DNA of 64,000 nucleotides from positions 620,001-684,000 of the forward strand of contig NZ_CP090438.1 of the NCBI RefSeq assembly GCF_021441885.1, in the 5' to 3' direction. This stretch comes from Vibrio maritimus. Its GTDB lineage: Bacteria > Pseudomonadota > Gammaproteobacteria > Enterobacterales > Vibrionaceae. Each line of letters begins with the position of its first letter. The stretch's first letter is position 1. Positions 19,525 through 28,716 of this stretch are shown here, piece by piece. A program made the translations under genes and the position numbers. The notes beneath the pieces are model-generated. The model was given only the letters and a program-made list of their open reading frames with translations. It was not told where the DNA came from and did no database searches.

Positions 19525-19978
19525 TATCACCTTTACTGAGATACAAACATCCCATCTCGACGCTATTGTAAATATTGAGAGTCAAGCGCATAGCCACCCT
19601 TGGAAAACTTCCATGCTCCATGACCTAAACGGTCGAGGCGCACACAATGTGGTTATGCTGGTGGATGAACAGCCGGTTGGCTATTTCTATGCTCAGAATA
19701 TTGTTGGTGAAGTGTCGCTATTAAACATTGCGGTGTCACCACTTCATCAAGGCAAAGGTTATGGTCGTCAATTGGTCCAGCACTTTTTAGCCTACTGTGA
19801 GACTGCCCAAGCGGAGAGTGCATGGCTAGAGGTGAGAGAGAGTAATGTGCCCGCTGTGTCACTCTATTTGGCGGAGGGCTTTAATGAGGTCGACCGACGC
19901 CGTGATTACTACCCAACCGAAGATGGTCGTGAAGACGCGGTCATCATGTGCTATCACTTTCTGTTTTCAGCAATGTGA
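19511..19978 (+). CDS. rimI: Ribosomal protein S18-alanine N-acetyltransferase RimI
   Basis: 155 residues from the GTG at 19511, overlapping the end of holD by 14 bases as in E. coli; the frame extends to 19289 but only inside holD. A GNAT fold with the acetyl-CoA loop SPLHQGKGYGRQLV and the RimI pattern WLEVRESNVPAVSLYLAEGF. It acetylates the N-terminal alanine of S18. The start codon choice rests on length and conserved overlap. Confidence 0.93.
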   Translation: MPTTDITFTEIQTSHLDAIVNIESQAHSHPWKTSMLHDLNGRGAHNVVMLVDEQPVGYFYAQNIVGEVSLLNIAVSPLHQGKGYGRQLVQHFLAYCETAQAESAWLEVRESNVPAVSLYLAEGFNEVDRRRDYYPTEDGREDAVIMCYHFLFSAM

Positions 19979-20156
19979 CAGAGGTGTGTCGTACGCGCCT
20001 CAACTCTAAATTTCCGCTCTATCGTGCCTAAAACTTAGTTAGAATGCCGACTAAACCGTCAGATTTATAGATAGGTTACATTACCCAGAGTTACTTCGAA
20101 TAACTCGCCAGTGCTTCATACTGCCCGCAATTATTGATAATCATGGGATTAAAAAC

Positions 20157-20948
20157 ATGAAGCACATTCCAACTCTTTCTGCAGCGATCCTAGCCGCACT
20201 GACAGTCAATGCTCAGGCATCGGAAGAGCAAACCAATGACCCTGCTGACGTGACTCGTCCTCAAACCTACCTAAAAGTTGATTCTGGCGCGAAAGGCAAA
20301 GACGGCCTAACTCGCCTGCAATTGAACATGGCTGGCTCTTACAATGAAGACATTGGCTACCTAGGTCAGTTTGAGACCGACTTCCAGACCAACCTTGACG
20401 GACAAGAAGGTAAGTCGAAAGACTTTGGCCTGTCTCGTATCCGCGCACGTTACTTCCAAGTGCATGCAACGGGCTCAGAGGTGCTTCCTGAAATTGGCTT
20501 CTCGCTTGATTACATTAGTTATGGTTCAAACTGGGTAGCAAAGCAAAGTGGTGTAGAGCAAACCGCAGCAGTAGGCGCCGTTGCCAAAGTGATTACTCCG
20601 TTTGAAAACTGGGTCTCTTACCCGAATATCGCCGTGATGCGTAACGAGTACGACAACGGTCGTTCTGAAAACGGCTGGCAGGCAAACTGGTTCAACTCAT
20701 TCTATCTGTCTGAGCAAGGTCACTATGTCACCGTGAACCCACAGTACGCGAACTACAACAACGCGTTTGGTAAAAACGAGCAGTCACTTGAGCTTAACTT
20801 CGAAGGTGGTGTGCCACTGACTTCCGATGGCAGCGTTTGGGGTAACGTCACATACTCAGAACACTTCTTCAAAGCAGGTACAGAGTCACGCATGAAGCAT
20901 CTAGATGGCAATCGTGAAGTGCGTATTGGTGCCACTTGGTTCTTCTAA
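20157..20948 (+). CDS. Putative outer-membrane beta-barrel protein
   Basis: 263 residues. A Sec signal peptide (about 1-22, cleavage after AQA-S) precedes a mature part with alternating polar/apolar strands, many aromatics and a C-terminal Trp-Phe-Phe ending typical of BamA-assembled barrels. I do not recognise a named family; KdgM-like small porins are one possibility. It has its own intergenic regions on both sides. Function unknown, probably a small channel or surface protein. Confidence 0.6.
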   Translation: MKHIPTLSAAILAALTVNAQASEEQTNDPADVTRPQTYLKVDSGAKGKDGLTRLQLNMAGSYNEDIGYLGQFETDFQTNLDGQEGKSKDFGLSRIRARYFQVHATGSEVLPEIGFSLDYISYGSNWVAKQSGVEQTAAVGAVAKVITPFENWVSYPNIAVMRNEYDNGRSENGWQANWFNSFYLSEQGHYVTVNPQYANYNNAFGKNEQSLELNFEGGVPLTSDGSVWGNVTYSEHFFKAGTESRMKHLDGNREVRIGATWFF

Positions 20949-21130
20949 CCAATTAGCGTAGACAGTTCCTCTCAACTCTAAGGCAAGGATGCCTTAGTTT
21001 CTACTTTATTCCTATTTTTAGTTCCCTTGTTACTGGATCGTTTCCAGTTACTAACTCCATCCCAATTCGCAGAGTCGTTACACTGAATCACAGTGAAATT
21101 CTAACCGAGTTAAATCCATGAGGACGCATA

Positions 21131-21898
21131 ATGTCTATGCCATTTCAGCTTACCGATAAAGTCGTTGTATTGATCGGTGGAACATCAGGTATCGGAGAGG
21201 CGATTGCTAAGCGTTTAATCAATGCAGGCGCAAAACTGGTGATCGCCGGTGTCAATGCGAACGAGCCGGCGCTGCAGACGTTGGAGGCGCACTATGTCTA
21301 TGCCGATGTGACCGATGAGTTCTCGCTAAGCGAGCTCATGGCGATTGCGTTCGAGCGCTATGGCCAGATTGACGTGTTGGTGAACTGTGCTGGCTCGACC
21401 AATGGCTACAGCACCATCATGGAGTCGAAGAAATCGGAGTACAACGCCAACTTTGAAGTGAATGCGTTGGGTACGGCTTTGACGATCAAACACGCTGTAC
21501 CTTACATGCCAAAAGGCAGCAGTATTATCAATATTGCATCGGTTGCCGGTACACAGGGCGTGCCATACCTAGGGGCGCTTGCTAGCTCAAAGTGGGCGGT
21601 TTTGGGTATTACTCAAACAGCAGCACTTGAACTTGGTACCAAGCAAATACGTGTCAACGCCGTATGCCCTACCTCTGTCGATACCCCGCGTGCGCACACG
21701 TCCGGTGGCGAGCCACAACTTCGCATGGAGAAGCGCGCCGTCCCACTTGGTCGTATCGCGCAGCCAGAAGAAGTCGCCGCGGTGGTGCATTTCTTAGCAT
21801 CGGAAGACAGTAGCTTTGTGAATGGCCAATCAATTGGTGTTGACGGCGGTTTCAGCGCCGGCATGAGTATTGATGCCTACAATCAGCTCGCACAGTGA
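21131..21898 (+). CDS. SDR-family protein with catalytic Tyr replaced by Leu
   Basis: 255 residues, Rossmann fold of the short-chain dehydrogenase/reductase family. The cofactor loop GGTSGIG (16-22), NCAG (85-88), Asn111 and Ser137 are present. In the active-site YxxxK motif Lys154 remains, but the Tyr position (150) is Leu (GALASSK); the nearest Tyr is at 146. The C-terminal VNGQSIGVDGGFSAG is ordinary. The protein may bind NAD(P) without normal SDR chemistry, or use Tyr146. RBS GAGG precedes the ATG. Its last codons begin a 16-bp tandem repeat. Confidence 0.85.
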   Translation: MSMPFQLTDKVVVLIGGTSGIGEAIAKRLINAGAKLVIAGVNANEPALQTLEAHYVYADVTDEFSLSELMAIAFERYGQIDVLVNCAGSTNGYSTIMESKKSEYNANFEVNALGTALTIKHAVPYMPKGSSIINIASVAGTQGVPYLGALASSKWAVLGITQTAALELGTKQIRVNAVCPTSVDTPRAHTSGGEPQLRMEKRAVPLGRIAQPEEVAAVVHFLASEDSSFVNGQSIGVDGGFSAGMSIDAYNQLAQ

Positions 21899-21945
21899 TC
21901 AGCTCGCACAGAGATCAAATTGCACAAGAACCAACTAGCACAATA
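21882..21945. repeat. Four degenerate 16-bp tandem repeats
   Basis: Units at 21882, 21898, 21914 and 21930 share A-C-A...GCACA; the first two differ at one base (ATCAGCTCGCACAGTG and ...AG). The array spans the SDR stop codon and runs up to the ribosome binding site of the next gene. Confidence 0.8.
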
Positions 21946-21960
21946 ATTTGGAGCTTATTT

Positions 21961-22365
21961 ATGAATAAAACCCGTTTACTTTTAGGAGCATGCCTATTGA
22001 TGCTCAGCTCAAGTACTTTTGCTTATTATTGCGATCAAGAAGCGGAAGGCGCTGTTGTCGGTGCCGTCGATGGTGCGATTACCGGTGCGATTGTTGGTGG
22101 TATTGTTGATGGCAGTGATGGTGCGAAAACTGGCGCTGTGATTGGCGGCGGTGCTGGCGCGGTCGGTGGTGCTATTGATGGTGCTTACTATGAGGGTGCT
22201 TGTGAAGTGGCAACGGATGTGATCGTTGAAGACGAGATCATTGCAGAGGAATATCTGGCGGAAGAGTATATTGAAGAAGAGTACATCGCCGAAGAGATAG
22301 TCGAAGAAGAAATTGAAGATGAGTACTTAGCTGAAGAGATCTACGACGACGCTTTGTACGACTAA
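21961..22365 (+). CDS. Secreted glycine-zipper protein with acidic repeat tail
   Basis: 134 residues from ATG 21961, with GGAG ten bases upstream; the frame open from 21895 is only the tandem-repeat array. A signal peptide (about 1-21, ending TFA) leads to a glycine-zipper segment (about 28-75; GAVVGAVDGAITGAIVGGI), then an acidic tail (about 85-134) of (E/D)EY(L/I)xEE repeats. Glycine zippers insert in or span membranes; the tail would be strongly negative. Two Cys (24 and about 80) flank the zipper. No function is known to me. It probably forms a unit with the SDR gene, 62 bases upstream. Confidence 0.7.
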   Translation: MNKTRLLLGACLLMLSSSTFAYYCDQEAEGAVVGAVDGAITGAIVGGIVDGSDGAKTGAVIGGGAGAVGGAIDGAYYEGACEVATDVIVEDEIIAEEYLAEEYIEEEYIAEEIVEEEIEDEYLAEEIYDDALYD

Positions 22366-22394
22366 TTCGGAATTCACAGCCATCAAACTATAAG

Positions 22395-22421
22395 AAAAGA
22401 GAGCCAATCGGCTCTCTTTTT
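22395..22421. terminator. Bidirectional terminator between convergent genes
   Basis: AAAAGAGAGCC (22395-22405) pairs with GGCTCTCTTTT (22410-22420) around AATC, with A and T flanks on both sides. Confidence 0.92.
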
Positions 22422-22433
22422 GATTCTAACTTT

Positions 22434-24089
22434 TTATAAACGTTCGAGGGCTTCAAGTAGCTTGTTTTTAATTGCCGGGCTTGAGATAAAGGCACCCAAA
22501 TATCGCTCTTCATTACCCTCGAAGTCAGGGCGGATTTGCAGCATTTCTTTGTAGCTTGCTTGAGCTTGTTTAAACTCACCCTTGTAGACTTGGATGACCG
22601 CTTTGAGCATCGGGATCCAAAATAGACGACGTAGCGATAGCTTGCTGACCGACTTCTCAGCACCGTCAAAGTCATCTTGCATGATCTTATACACCACAGA
22701 GGCAATCGAGAACCAAGGTGGACGGAACGGGTTCAACTCTTTAGAGCTGCGAATCAGCTCTAGGCCTCGTTCGAATTCGCCTGCCATGCACAATGCCCAG
22801 CCACACAAACCAATCTGATAAGCCGCATTCGGGTTGATATCCAATACCTTGTCGACGGTCTCTATAATGCCGTTAACGTCGTCTTTCAACTGATGCGCCA
22901 TCAGCATTGCCATTTGTGCTTCTTGGTTGCTTGGCTCTAGCTCTACCGCGCGACGAGCGTGGTTCAGACCAGTTTCAACAGCGTTGTCGACCTGTCCCAT
23001 ACCGAGCATCTCGGCATCAAAGTACAGAACCGCGAGCATAGAGTGAAGCAGCGCCACATCAGGCTCGTTCTGTACCGCGCTAAGCAATGCTTGCATGGCT
23101 TGAAGGTGGGTATCTTCTGTCAGCGTCATTAGGTAGTGACGATAGCGCAGGGTAGCTTCATAAGTCGATAAGTGCTCAATCTTCTTCTGATTGCAGCTCG
23201 CATAGATTTCACGATGGATAATTCCAAAGCTAGACGCAAGCTCAGCAACAATCTCGGCGATGATGTCGTCTTGAACAGAGAATAGGTCTTCAGTGGCGAG
23301 GTCACAGGTGTACTTTTCAGCCCAGACTTGCTCACCGCTGTCGGTGCGATACAGCTTGGCATAGATGCGTACCTTGTTGCCAAGGGCCTGCATAGTACCT
23401 GATGTAATAAACGATACATTGAGCTTCTCACCAAGACCTTTCACATCTGCGGACGTGCGAGGGTCAATATTGGTATCACCAAGGGCATGCATCGAGACAA
23501 CTTTTAGCATGTCAAAGCGAGCAAGCTCAGTGGCGAGCTCTTCACCAAAGCCTTCTGCAAAGAAGCGTTTTTCAGCATCATCTGATAGAGACAAAAATGG
23601 CAGTACAGTAATGGTTGGATTAAGAGATTTATTGGTCTCGCCAACCATTTGCGCCAGAGTTGTTGATTGACGAGCGGCCTGTGGAACCTGAGGGGTAAAG
23701 AGAGGGCTGTAGCGACCTTTAGGGATCGACAGTACCAATGGGTCATTAACCCCTTCCGTTAAATAATACGTTTCGAGAGTGCGTCGGACGCGACCCGCTT
23801 GAATTCGAACAATTGGGTCTGCTTGATGATCAAAATCAGCATCACGATCAAAGACCTCGGTAGCAATCGTAAATTGCTTTAAGCGATCTCCATTACCCGC
23901 CAAAGTTTGCTCTACAACGAAAGAGAGGAGCTGCTTCATCTTAGGGCTTTGGTCGAATGCTTTGCTGGAAAGAATTCGATTGAGTTGATCTTTCACACGG
24001 GCTTGATTTTCTTCGATTCGAATATCTAATGGAGCTTGTTCTGACACCGTTGGTAACTCTCTCTTTGTAGGATCTGCGTATTCTGCCAC
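22434..24089 (-). CDS. TPR protein with TolB/FlgO-like domain, putative signalling protein
   Basis: 551 residues, start GTG (24089) with a weak ribosome binding site. An N-terminal domain (about 27-130) reads like the conserved region found in large cyclase- or CadC-type TPR proteins (LKQFTIATEVFDRDADFDHQ). A TolB/FlgO-like domain (about 157-290; ITVLPFLSLSDDAEKRFF) and a TPR array (about 300-540) follow. No signal peptide, transmembrane segment, HTH or cyclase domain is visible, so output is unknown. It may sense or scaffold through its TPRs. Confidence 0.65.
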   Translation of the reverse strand: MAEYADPTKRELPTVSEQAPLDIRIEENQARVKDQLNRILSSKAFDQSPKMKQLLSFVVEQTLAGNGDRLKQFTIATEVFDRDADFDHQADPIVRIQAGRVRRTLETYYLTEGVNDPLVLSIPKGRYSPLFTPQVPQAARQSTTLAQMVGETNKSLNPTITVLPFLSLSDDAEKRFFAEGFGEELATELARFDMLKVVSMHALGDTNIDPRTSADVKGLGEKLNVSFITSGTMQALGNKVRIYAKLYRTDSGEQVWAEKYTCDLATEDLFSVQDDIIAEIVAELASSFGIIHREIYASCNQKKIEHLSTYEATLRYRHYLMTLTEDTHLQAMQALLSAVQNEPDVALLHSMLAVLYFDAEMLGMGQVDNAVETGLNHARRAVELEPSNQEAQMAMLMAHQLKDDVNGIIETVDKVLDINPNAAYQIGLCGWALCMAGEFERGLELIRSSKELNPFRPPWFSIASVVYKIMQDDFDGAEKSVSKLSLRRLFWIPMLKAVIQVYKGEFKQAQASYKEMLQIRPDFEGNEERYLGAFISSPAIKNKLLEALERL

Positions 24090-24373
24090 TTTAGGACATT
24101 GAAAAATAGTAACGAGTTCACTTCTTGATTAAAAACTAGATATCACTCGCTACTCATACCAATATAAAAGTATGCACGCCGTTAAAATAATAATCTAAAC
24201 CATAGACTTATCATCAGTAACTATAGACGAGCTGAATGCTTACAGCGAGCCGACAGGCTGAGATTTTTACTAAAAAGTGCCGCCAACTCAGTGGCTTTTG
24301 TTATCTAAACGTGATTATTATGTAACGATTGATATCCACTAATGCTGTGCGTTTTTACGCGTGGGGAGAGGTC
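24090..24373. other. Divergent intergenic region
   Basis: About 280 AT-rich bases between the TPR gene (minus) and the barrel gene (plus). It should hold both promoters. I see no strong hairpin, operator or coding frame. Confidence 0.4.
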
Positions 24374-25510
24374 ATGGAAAAGACGAATAATAGGATAATT
24401 CTGGCAGCGATTTCAGCCTTGTGTGTCTCGTCAAATGTTGGAGCGATGGGACAGTTTATTGATCCCAAGGATGGAATGTTTGATGCGAGTAAATGGGTGC
24501 TGGATAACGCCGTGGGTTTTATGCCTGTGCCCATCATTATTACTGACCCAGCCGTTGGCGCTGGTGGTGGTGCAGCGTTACTGTTTTTCCATGAATCTGA
24601 GAAGCGCAAACAGCTTAGAGAAGATAACCCCGACGAAGTGGTGGGTTTGCCGCCAAGTGTCACGGCAGTGGCAGCGGCGGCAACCGAGAATGGCTCTTGG
24701 CTAACCGGCGCATTCCATTTTGGTTCATGGCAAGAAGACACTTGGCGCTACCAAGGTGGTTTGTTCTATGGCTCTTTCAACCTCAAATACTACGTTGTCG
24801 ATACCCCGTTTGATTTTAATATCGATGGTCTCTATTTCATGCAGGACATTGACTATCGAGTTGCGGGCAGCGATTGGTTTGTTGGTGCTAAGTACTCGAT
24901 TCTTTCTTCAAAAAGTACGTTCGATTTAGGCGGCTCGATCCCAAATATTCCGCCAATCGATTTTGATTTAGAGGACGCAGGTGTCGAGCTTAAGGTTACC
25001 TATGACAGTCGGGATACCATCTTTACGCCTAATGATGGGCTAAAAGCTAAGCTAAGTGCTGACTTCCACAATACGGCATTTGGTGGCGACGTCGACTACA
25101 CAAAAGCTCGTGCACAGGTGAACTATTTCGCCCCTGTTCGAGATGATCTCATTATCGGCGTCAGAGGGGATTACCAAACGGTTACAGACGATGCGCCATA
25201 CTACGCAAGACCTTTTATTAATATGCGCGGTATTGCCGCCATGCGTTATCAAGGGCAGGATATGGCATTGGCTGAGCTTGAGGCGCGCTATGACATTACA
25301 CCTCGTTGGTCAATCATCGGATTTACTGGAACCGGTAAAGCCATTGAAGATGGGCAAAGCTTCTCCGATGCAGAGTATCAGAGTGTCGTCGGTGGAGGCT
25401 TCCGATACCTTGTTGCAAGACAGCTTAATATGCGGGTAGGTGTGGATGCTGCGAAAGGTCCAGAGGAGTGGGCGTATTACATTACTGTCGGGCATGCGTG
25501 GCAGTTATAG
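24374..25510 (+). CDS. BamA/TamA-type outer-membrane barrel without POTRA domains
   Basis: 378 residues from ATG 24374, preceded by GGGGAGAGG; the longer frame from 24329 lacks a signal peptide start. Signal peptide about 1-24 (ending VGA). The rest is a barrel of the Omp85 surface-antigen type: YDSRDTIFTPNDGLKAKLS is the characteristic strand motif, and RGIAAMRYQG plus the terminal strand VGHAWQL fit. There is no room for POTRA repeats, so it is one of the small stand-alone barrels of unknown function. Confidence 0.72.
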   Translation: MEKTNNRIILAAISALCVSSNVGAMGQFIDPKDGMFDASKWVLDNAVGFMPVPIIITDPAVGAGGGAALLFFHESEKRKQLREDNPDEVVGLPPSVTAVAAAATENGSWLTGAFHFGSWQEDTWRYQGGLFYGSFNLKYYVVDTPFDFNIDGLYFMQDIDYRVAGSDWFVGAKYSILSSKSTFDLGGSIPNIPPIDFDLEDAGVELKVTYDSRDTIFTPNDGLKAKLSADFHNTAFGGDVDYTKARAQVNYFAPVRDDLIIGVRGDYQTVTDDAPYYARPFINMRGIAAMRYQGQDMALAELEARYDITPRWSIIGFTGTGKAIEDGQSFSDAEYQSVVGGGFRYLVARQLNMRVGVDAAKGPEEWAYYITVGHAWQL

Positions 25511-25519
25511 TGGTTGGAG

Positions 25520-25540
25520 AAGCCCACATCACGTGGGCTT
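25520..25540. terminator. Hairpin between convergent barrel and MFS genes
   Basis: AAGCCCAC (25520-25527) pairs with GTGGGCTT (25533-25540). The following CTTTTTC is a modest U-tract, so termination strength is uncertain. Confidence 0.6.
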
Positions 25541-25547
25541 GCTAAAG

Positions 25548-26714
25548 CTACTTTTTCTTGAGAAGTAAGGTTACCCCCGCGAGTATCAGTGTAACCACAA
25601 TACTGCCTGCACAATAGTTAACCACCGAGACAAACCCGTTTAGCTCTATTAATTGACCTGCGATAAAGGTGCCCGCACCAAAACCCCCAGCCATTGCAAA
25701 CAATAGTAACCCTTGTGTCAGCGCCGGTGAGCTTGGGCTAAGTGACTCAGCAATCGCGGGTATAGCCATATCAAACCAAGAGATTGCCTGCATCATCAGC
25801 ATAATGAGTAGGATAGGGACCAAGCTCGACACGCCAGTATCGACCGCTAGCCATAAACCTATTGAGGTTACGGCATAGCAAGCCAAAGCTGCCATCCAGA
25901 CAACATAAGACCCAAACTTCTGCGCGTAACGTCCCGCTGGTTCAAGTAGTAGCATCGTAACTACGGCTGAAGCAGCAAGGCCAAAGGCGGAGTGCCCGAG
26001 GTCTACATTAAACACCTCTTTTATGATGATAGGCCCCGTTTCCATCAGGTTGCTTGAGGTGAACATCGAAATGAACACGGTCACGAGAAACACTATGAAA
26101 GCAAGAGTACTGGCACTTTTTGAAGTAGCTTGAACGCTGTCTTCAGATTCACCGCTTGTGGTGATTCGTGGAGGAGGCGAGATAAACACGGTGATGATCG
26201 AAACCACGACAAGCATCATCAATAGCAGCAATTGCTGCTCAGAGCTCCAGCCTAAAAGTGATACCAAGCCAACTAAACTACCAGCGACCACAATGCCAAA
26301 AAACTGCATTTGAAATAACCGACTTAACCCACGGCTTTGATCTTGTTCATTGAGTGCATTGAGTACAAAGGCAGGGTTGAGCACAAGCTGTGTGACGGTG
26401 CCAATACCAATACTGAGTCCAACCAGAATATACATGTAGCTTGTGGTGCCAGCAAAGTAGAGCAGAATGAGTGAGGTTAGGTGGGAAAACAGCGCCACCT
26501 TTTGCAGCTCGCGGTGAATGGAGTATTTGTCTGCCAGCCAACCAATCAAGGGTGCGCAGACACCAAACAGACCGACCAGCGACATTACCGTACCCATTAG
26601 AGCCCCGCTGCCTGTTCGCTCAATAATGAGCGGTGTCAACATAAGGGCAATACCAACCCACTGAACGACACCAACGGACATCTGTGCCAAGTACCATGGC
26701 CTAAATATGGTCAT
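25548..26714 (-). CDS. MFS-type permease
   Basis: 388 residues from ATG 26714, with GAGG seven bases upstream; a TTG two codons earlier is too close to that site. About 12 transmembrane segments in two halves, with a cytoplasmic loop near residue 180-200. The GWLADKYSIHREL segment after the second helix matches the MFS A-motif. Substrate cannot be told. No operon partner; it converges with the barrel gene. Confidence 0.8.
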   Translation of the reverse strand: MTIFRPWYLAQMSVGVVQWVGIALMLTPLIIERTGSGALMGTVMSLVGLFGVCAPLIGWLADKYSIHRELQKVALFSHLTSLILLYFAGTTSYMYILVGLSIGIGTVTQLVLNPAFVLNALNEQDQSRGLSRLFQMQFFGIVVAGSLVGLVSLLGWSSEQQLLLLMMLVVVSIITVFISPPPRITTSGESEDSVQATSKSASTLAFIVFLVTVFISMFTSSNLMETGPIIIKEVFNVDLGHSAFGLAASAVVTMLLLEPAGRYAQKFGSYVVWMAALACYAVTSIGLWLAVDTGVSSLVPILLIMLMMQAISWFDMAIPAIAESLSPSSPALTQGLLLFAMAGGFGAGTFIAGQLIELNGFVSVVNYCAGSIVVTLILAGVTLLLKKK

Positions 26715-27039
26715 AATCAAACCTCATAATATTTTCAAAACTAGAACTGATACCTAATGCACTGATTTGAAGAACAATTAGGGCTTAGGTATCGGCTCTC
26801 TGCTGTGTTGGACTATATCGATTTGAAGGCAATGGACGCAGTGTATTACTGGTTGTTACTCAAAAGGCTAGGTATCTTACTGGCAGAGATGAGGGCTAGA
26901 TGAGACCTTGTCAAAACTAGTGATTGAGAATCACAGCCAGATCGGTGAAAATAGCGCCCATTATTTTTTCGACGCCTTCGAGTAGTGGTTGAGCCAATAC
27001 TCTCAAACGCTATTCTACAAACCAAGAAGATCGAGATTC
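26715..27039. other. Divergent intergenic region before prfC
   Basis: About 325 bases with no convincing gene. A small hairpin GTGATT-GAG-AATCAC lies at 26920-26934. Promoters for the MFS gene and prfC must lie here but none is clear by eye. Confidence 0.35.
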
Positions 27040-28629
27040 ATGTCAAATCCTCAATTTCAGCAAGAAGTTTCTAAGCGCAGAACTTTTGCGATCATCTCTC
27101 ACCCGGATGCGGGTAAAACCACCATTACTGAAAAAGTACTGTTGTTCGGAAACGCGATTCAGAAAGCAGGCACAGTAAAAGGCCGTGGCAGTGCACAGCA
27201 CGCAAAATCGGACTGGATGGAAATGGAAAAAGAGCGTGGTATCTCGGTAACAACCTCCGTGATGCAGTTCCCATACAACGACTGCTTGGTGAACCTTCTT
27301 GATACCCCAGGGCACGAAGACTTCTCGGAAGATACCTATCGAACACTGACGGCGGTTGACTCTTGCTTGATGGTTATCGATGCGGCGAAAGGTGTCGAGG
27401 ATCGTACTCGTAAATTGATGGAAGTTACCCGTCTCCGCGATACGCCTATCGTTACCTTCATGAACAAACTCGACCGTGACGTTCGTGACCCAATGGAAGT
27501 ATTGGACGAAGTAGAAAGTGAACTTGGCATGATGTGTGCGCCAATCTCTTGGCCAATTGGTTGTGGTAAAGAGTTTAAGGGTGTGTATCACATCCACCGC
27601 GATGAAACGATTCTTTATGAATCAGGTCACGGCCACGAAATCCAAGAAGTACGCATCATCAAAGGTCTTGATAACCCAGATCTTGATGAAGCAGTGGGCG
27701 CTGATCTTGCTGAAAGTGTACGTGAAGAGCTTGAGCTAGTAATGGGCGCATGCCCTGAGTTTGAACTTGAGTCATTCCTAAAAGGTGAACTGACGCCAGT
27801 TTACTTCGGTACCGCTCTTGGTAACTTCGGTGTTGACCACATGCTAGATGGTCTGACTAAGTGGGCGCCAGCGCCACAAACTCGTCAAGCAAACGAGCGT
27901 GACGTTGAAGCGACAGAAGACAAGTTCTCTGGTTTCGTGTTCAAGATCCAAGCAAACATGGACCCTAAACACCGTGACCGTATTGCCTTCATGCGTATCG
28001 TATCGGGTACCTACAAGCAAGGTATGAAGATGAACCACGTTCGTACTGGTAAAAACGTCAGCATCTCTGACGCAGTAACCTTTATGGCGGGTGACCGTGC
28101 GCGCGCAGAAAATGCGTACGCAGGTGATATCATCGGTCTTCACAACCACGGCACTATCCAGATTGGTGATACCTTCACTCAAGGTGAATCACTGAAGTTC
28201 TCTGGTATTCCAAACTTCGCACCGGAACTGTTCCGTCGTATCCGCCTAAAAGATCCATTGAAGCAGAAGCAGCTTCTGAAAGGTCTGGTTCAGTTATCTG
28301 AAGAGGGTGCAGTACAGGTATTCCGCCCACTACAAAACAACGACCTGATCGTTGGTGCGGTTGGTGTACTTCAGTTTGACGTGGTTGTTGCGCGTCTGAA
28401 ATCTGAGTACAACGTGGAAGCGATCTACGAGAGCGTTAACGTCGCAACAGCACGCTGGATTGAGTGTGACGACGATAAGAAGCTCGAAGAGTTCAAGCGC
28501 AAGAACCAAACCAACCTAGCGCTGGATGGTGGCGACAACCTAAGCTACGTTGCACCGACTATGGTGAACCTAAACCTAGCGCAAGAGCGTTTCCCAGATA
28601 TTAAGTTCCGCGCGACGCGTGAGCACTAA
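27040..28629 (+). CDS. prfC: Peptide chain release factor RF3
   Basis: 529 residues from ATG 27040 ([18 protein letters not shown]), with AGAAGATCGAG upstream; the 17-codon extension from a TTG is not family-like. An EF-G-like GTPase that recycles RF1/RF2 after peptide release. G1 [16 protein letters not shown] and NKLDRD are intact, and length equals the E. coli protein. Monocistronic, with a strong terminator after. Confidence 0.98.
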   Translation: MSNPQFQQEVSKRRTFAIISHPDAGKTTITEKVLLFGNAIQKAGTVKGRGSAQHAKSDWMEMEKERGISVTTSVMQFPYNDCLVNLLDTPGHEDFSEDTYRTLTAVDSCLMVIDAAKGVEDRTRKLMEVTRLRDTPIVTFMNKLDRDVRDPMEVLDEVESELGMMCAPISWPIGCGKEFKGVYHIHRDETILYESGHGHEIQEVRIIKGLDNPDLDEAVGADLAESVREELELVMGACPEFELESFLKGELTPVYFGTALGNFGVDHMLDGLTKWAPAPQTRQANERDVEATEDKFSGFVFKIQANMDPKHRDRIAFMRIVSGTYKQGMKMNHVRTGKNVSISDAVTFMAGDRARAENAYAGDIIGLHNHGTIQIGDTFTQGESLKFSGIPNFAPELFRRIRLKDPLKQKQLLKGLVQLSEEGAVQVFRPLQNNDLIVGAVGVLQFDVVVARLKSEYNVEAIYESVNVATARWIECDDDKKLEEFKRKNQTNLALDGGDNLSYVAPTMVNLNLAQERFPDIKFRATREH

Positions 28630-28649
28630 TACTGGTTGATTGAATAAAT

Positions 28650-28676
28650 AAAACCGCTCGATTGAGCGGTTTTTTT
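28650..28676 (+). terminator. Terminator after prfC
   Basis: AAACCGCTC (28651-28659) pairs with GAGCGGTTT (28664-28672) around GATT, then a T run. Confidence 0.94.
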
Positions 28677-28716
28677 GTACTCGATGTTAGAGAGAATAAA
28701 AAACGCGAAGCGTTAG

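Noticed and set aside
20130..20156. Possible Fur box before the 263-residue barrel gene
   Set aside because: TTATTGATAATCATGGG matches only about 12 of 19 consensus positions and lacks the right half.
22434..24089. Adenylate cyclase or CadC-like regulator
   Set aside because: Only the TolB/TPR part of such proteins is present; no cyclase catalytic domain, HTH or membrane segment is visible.
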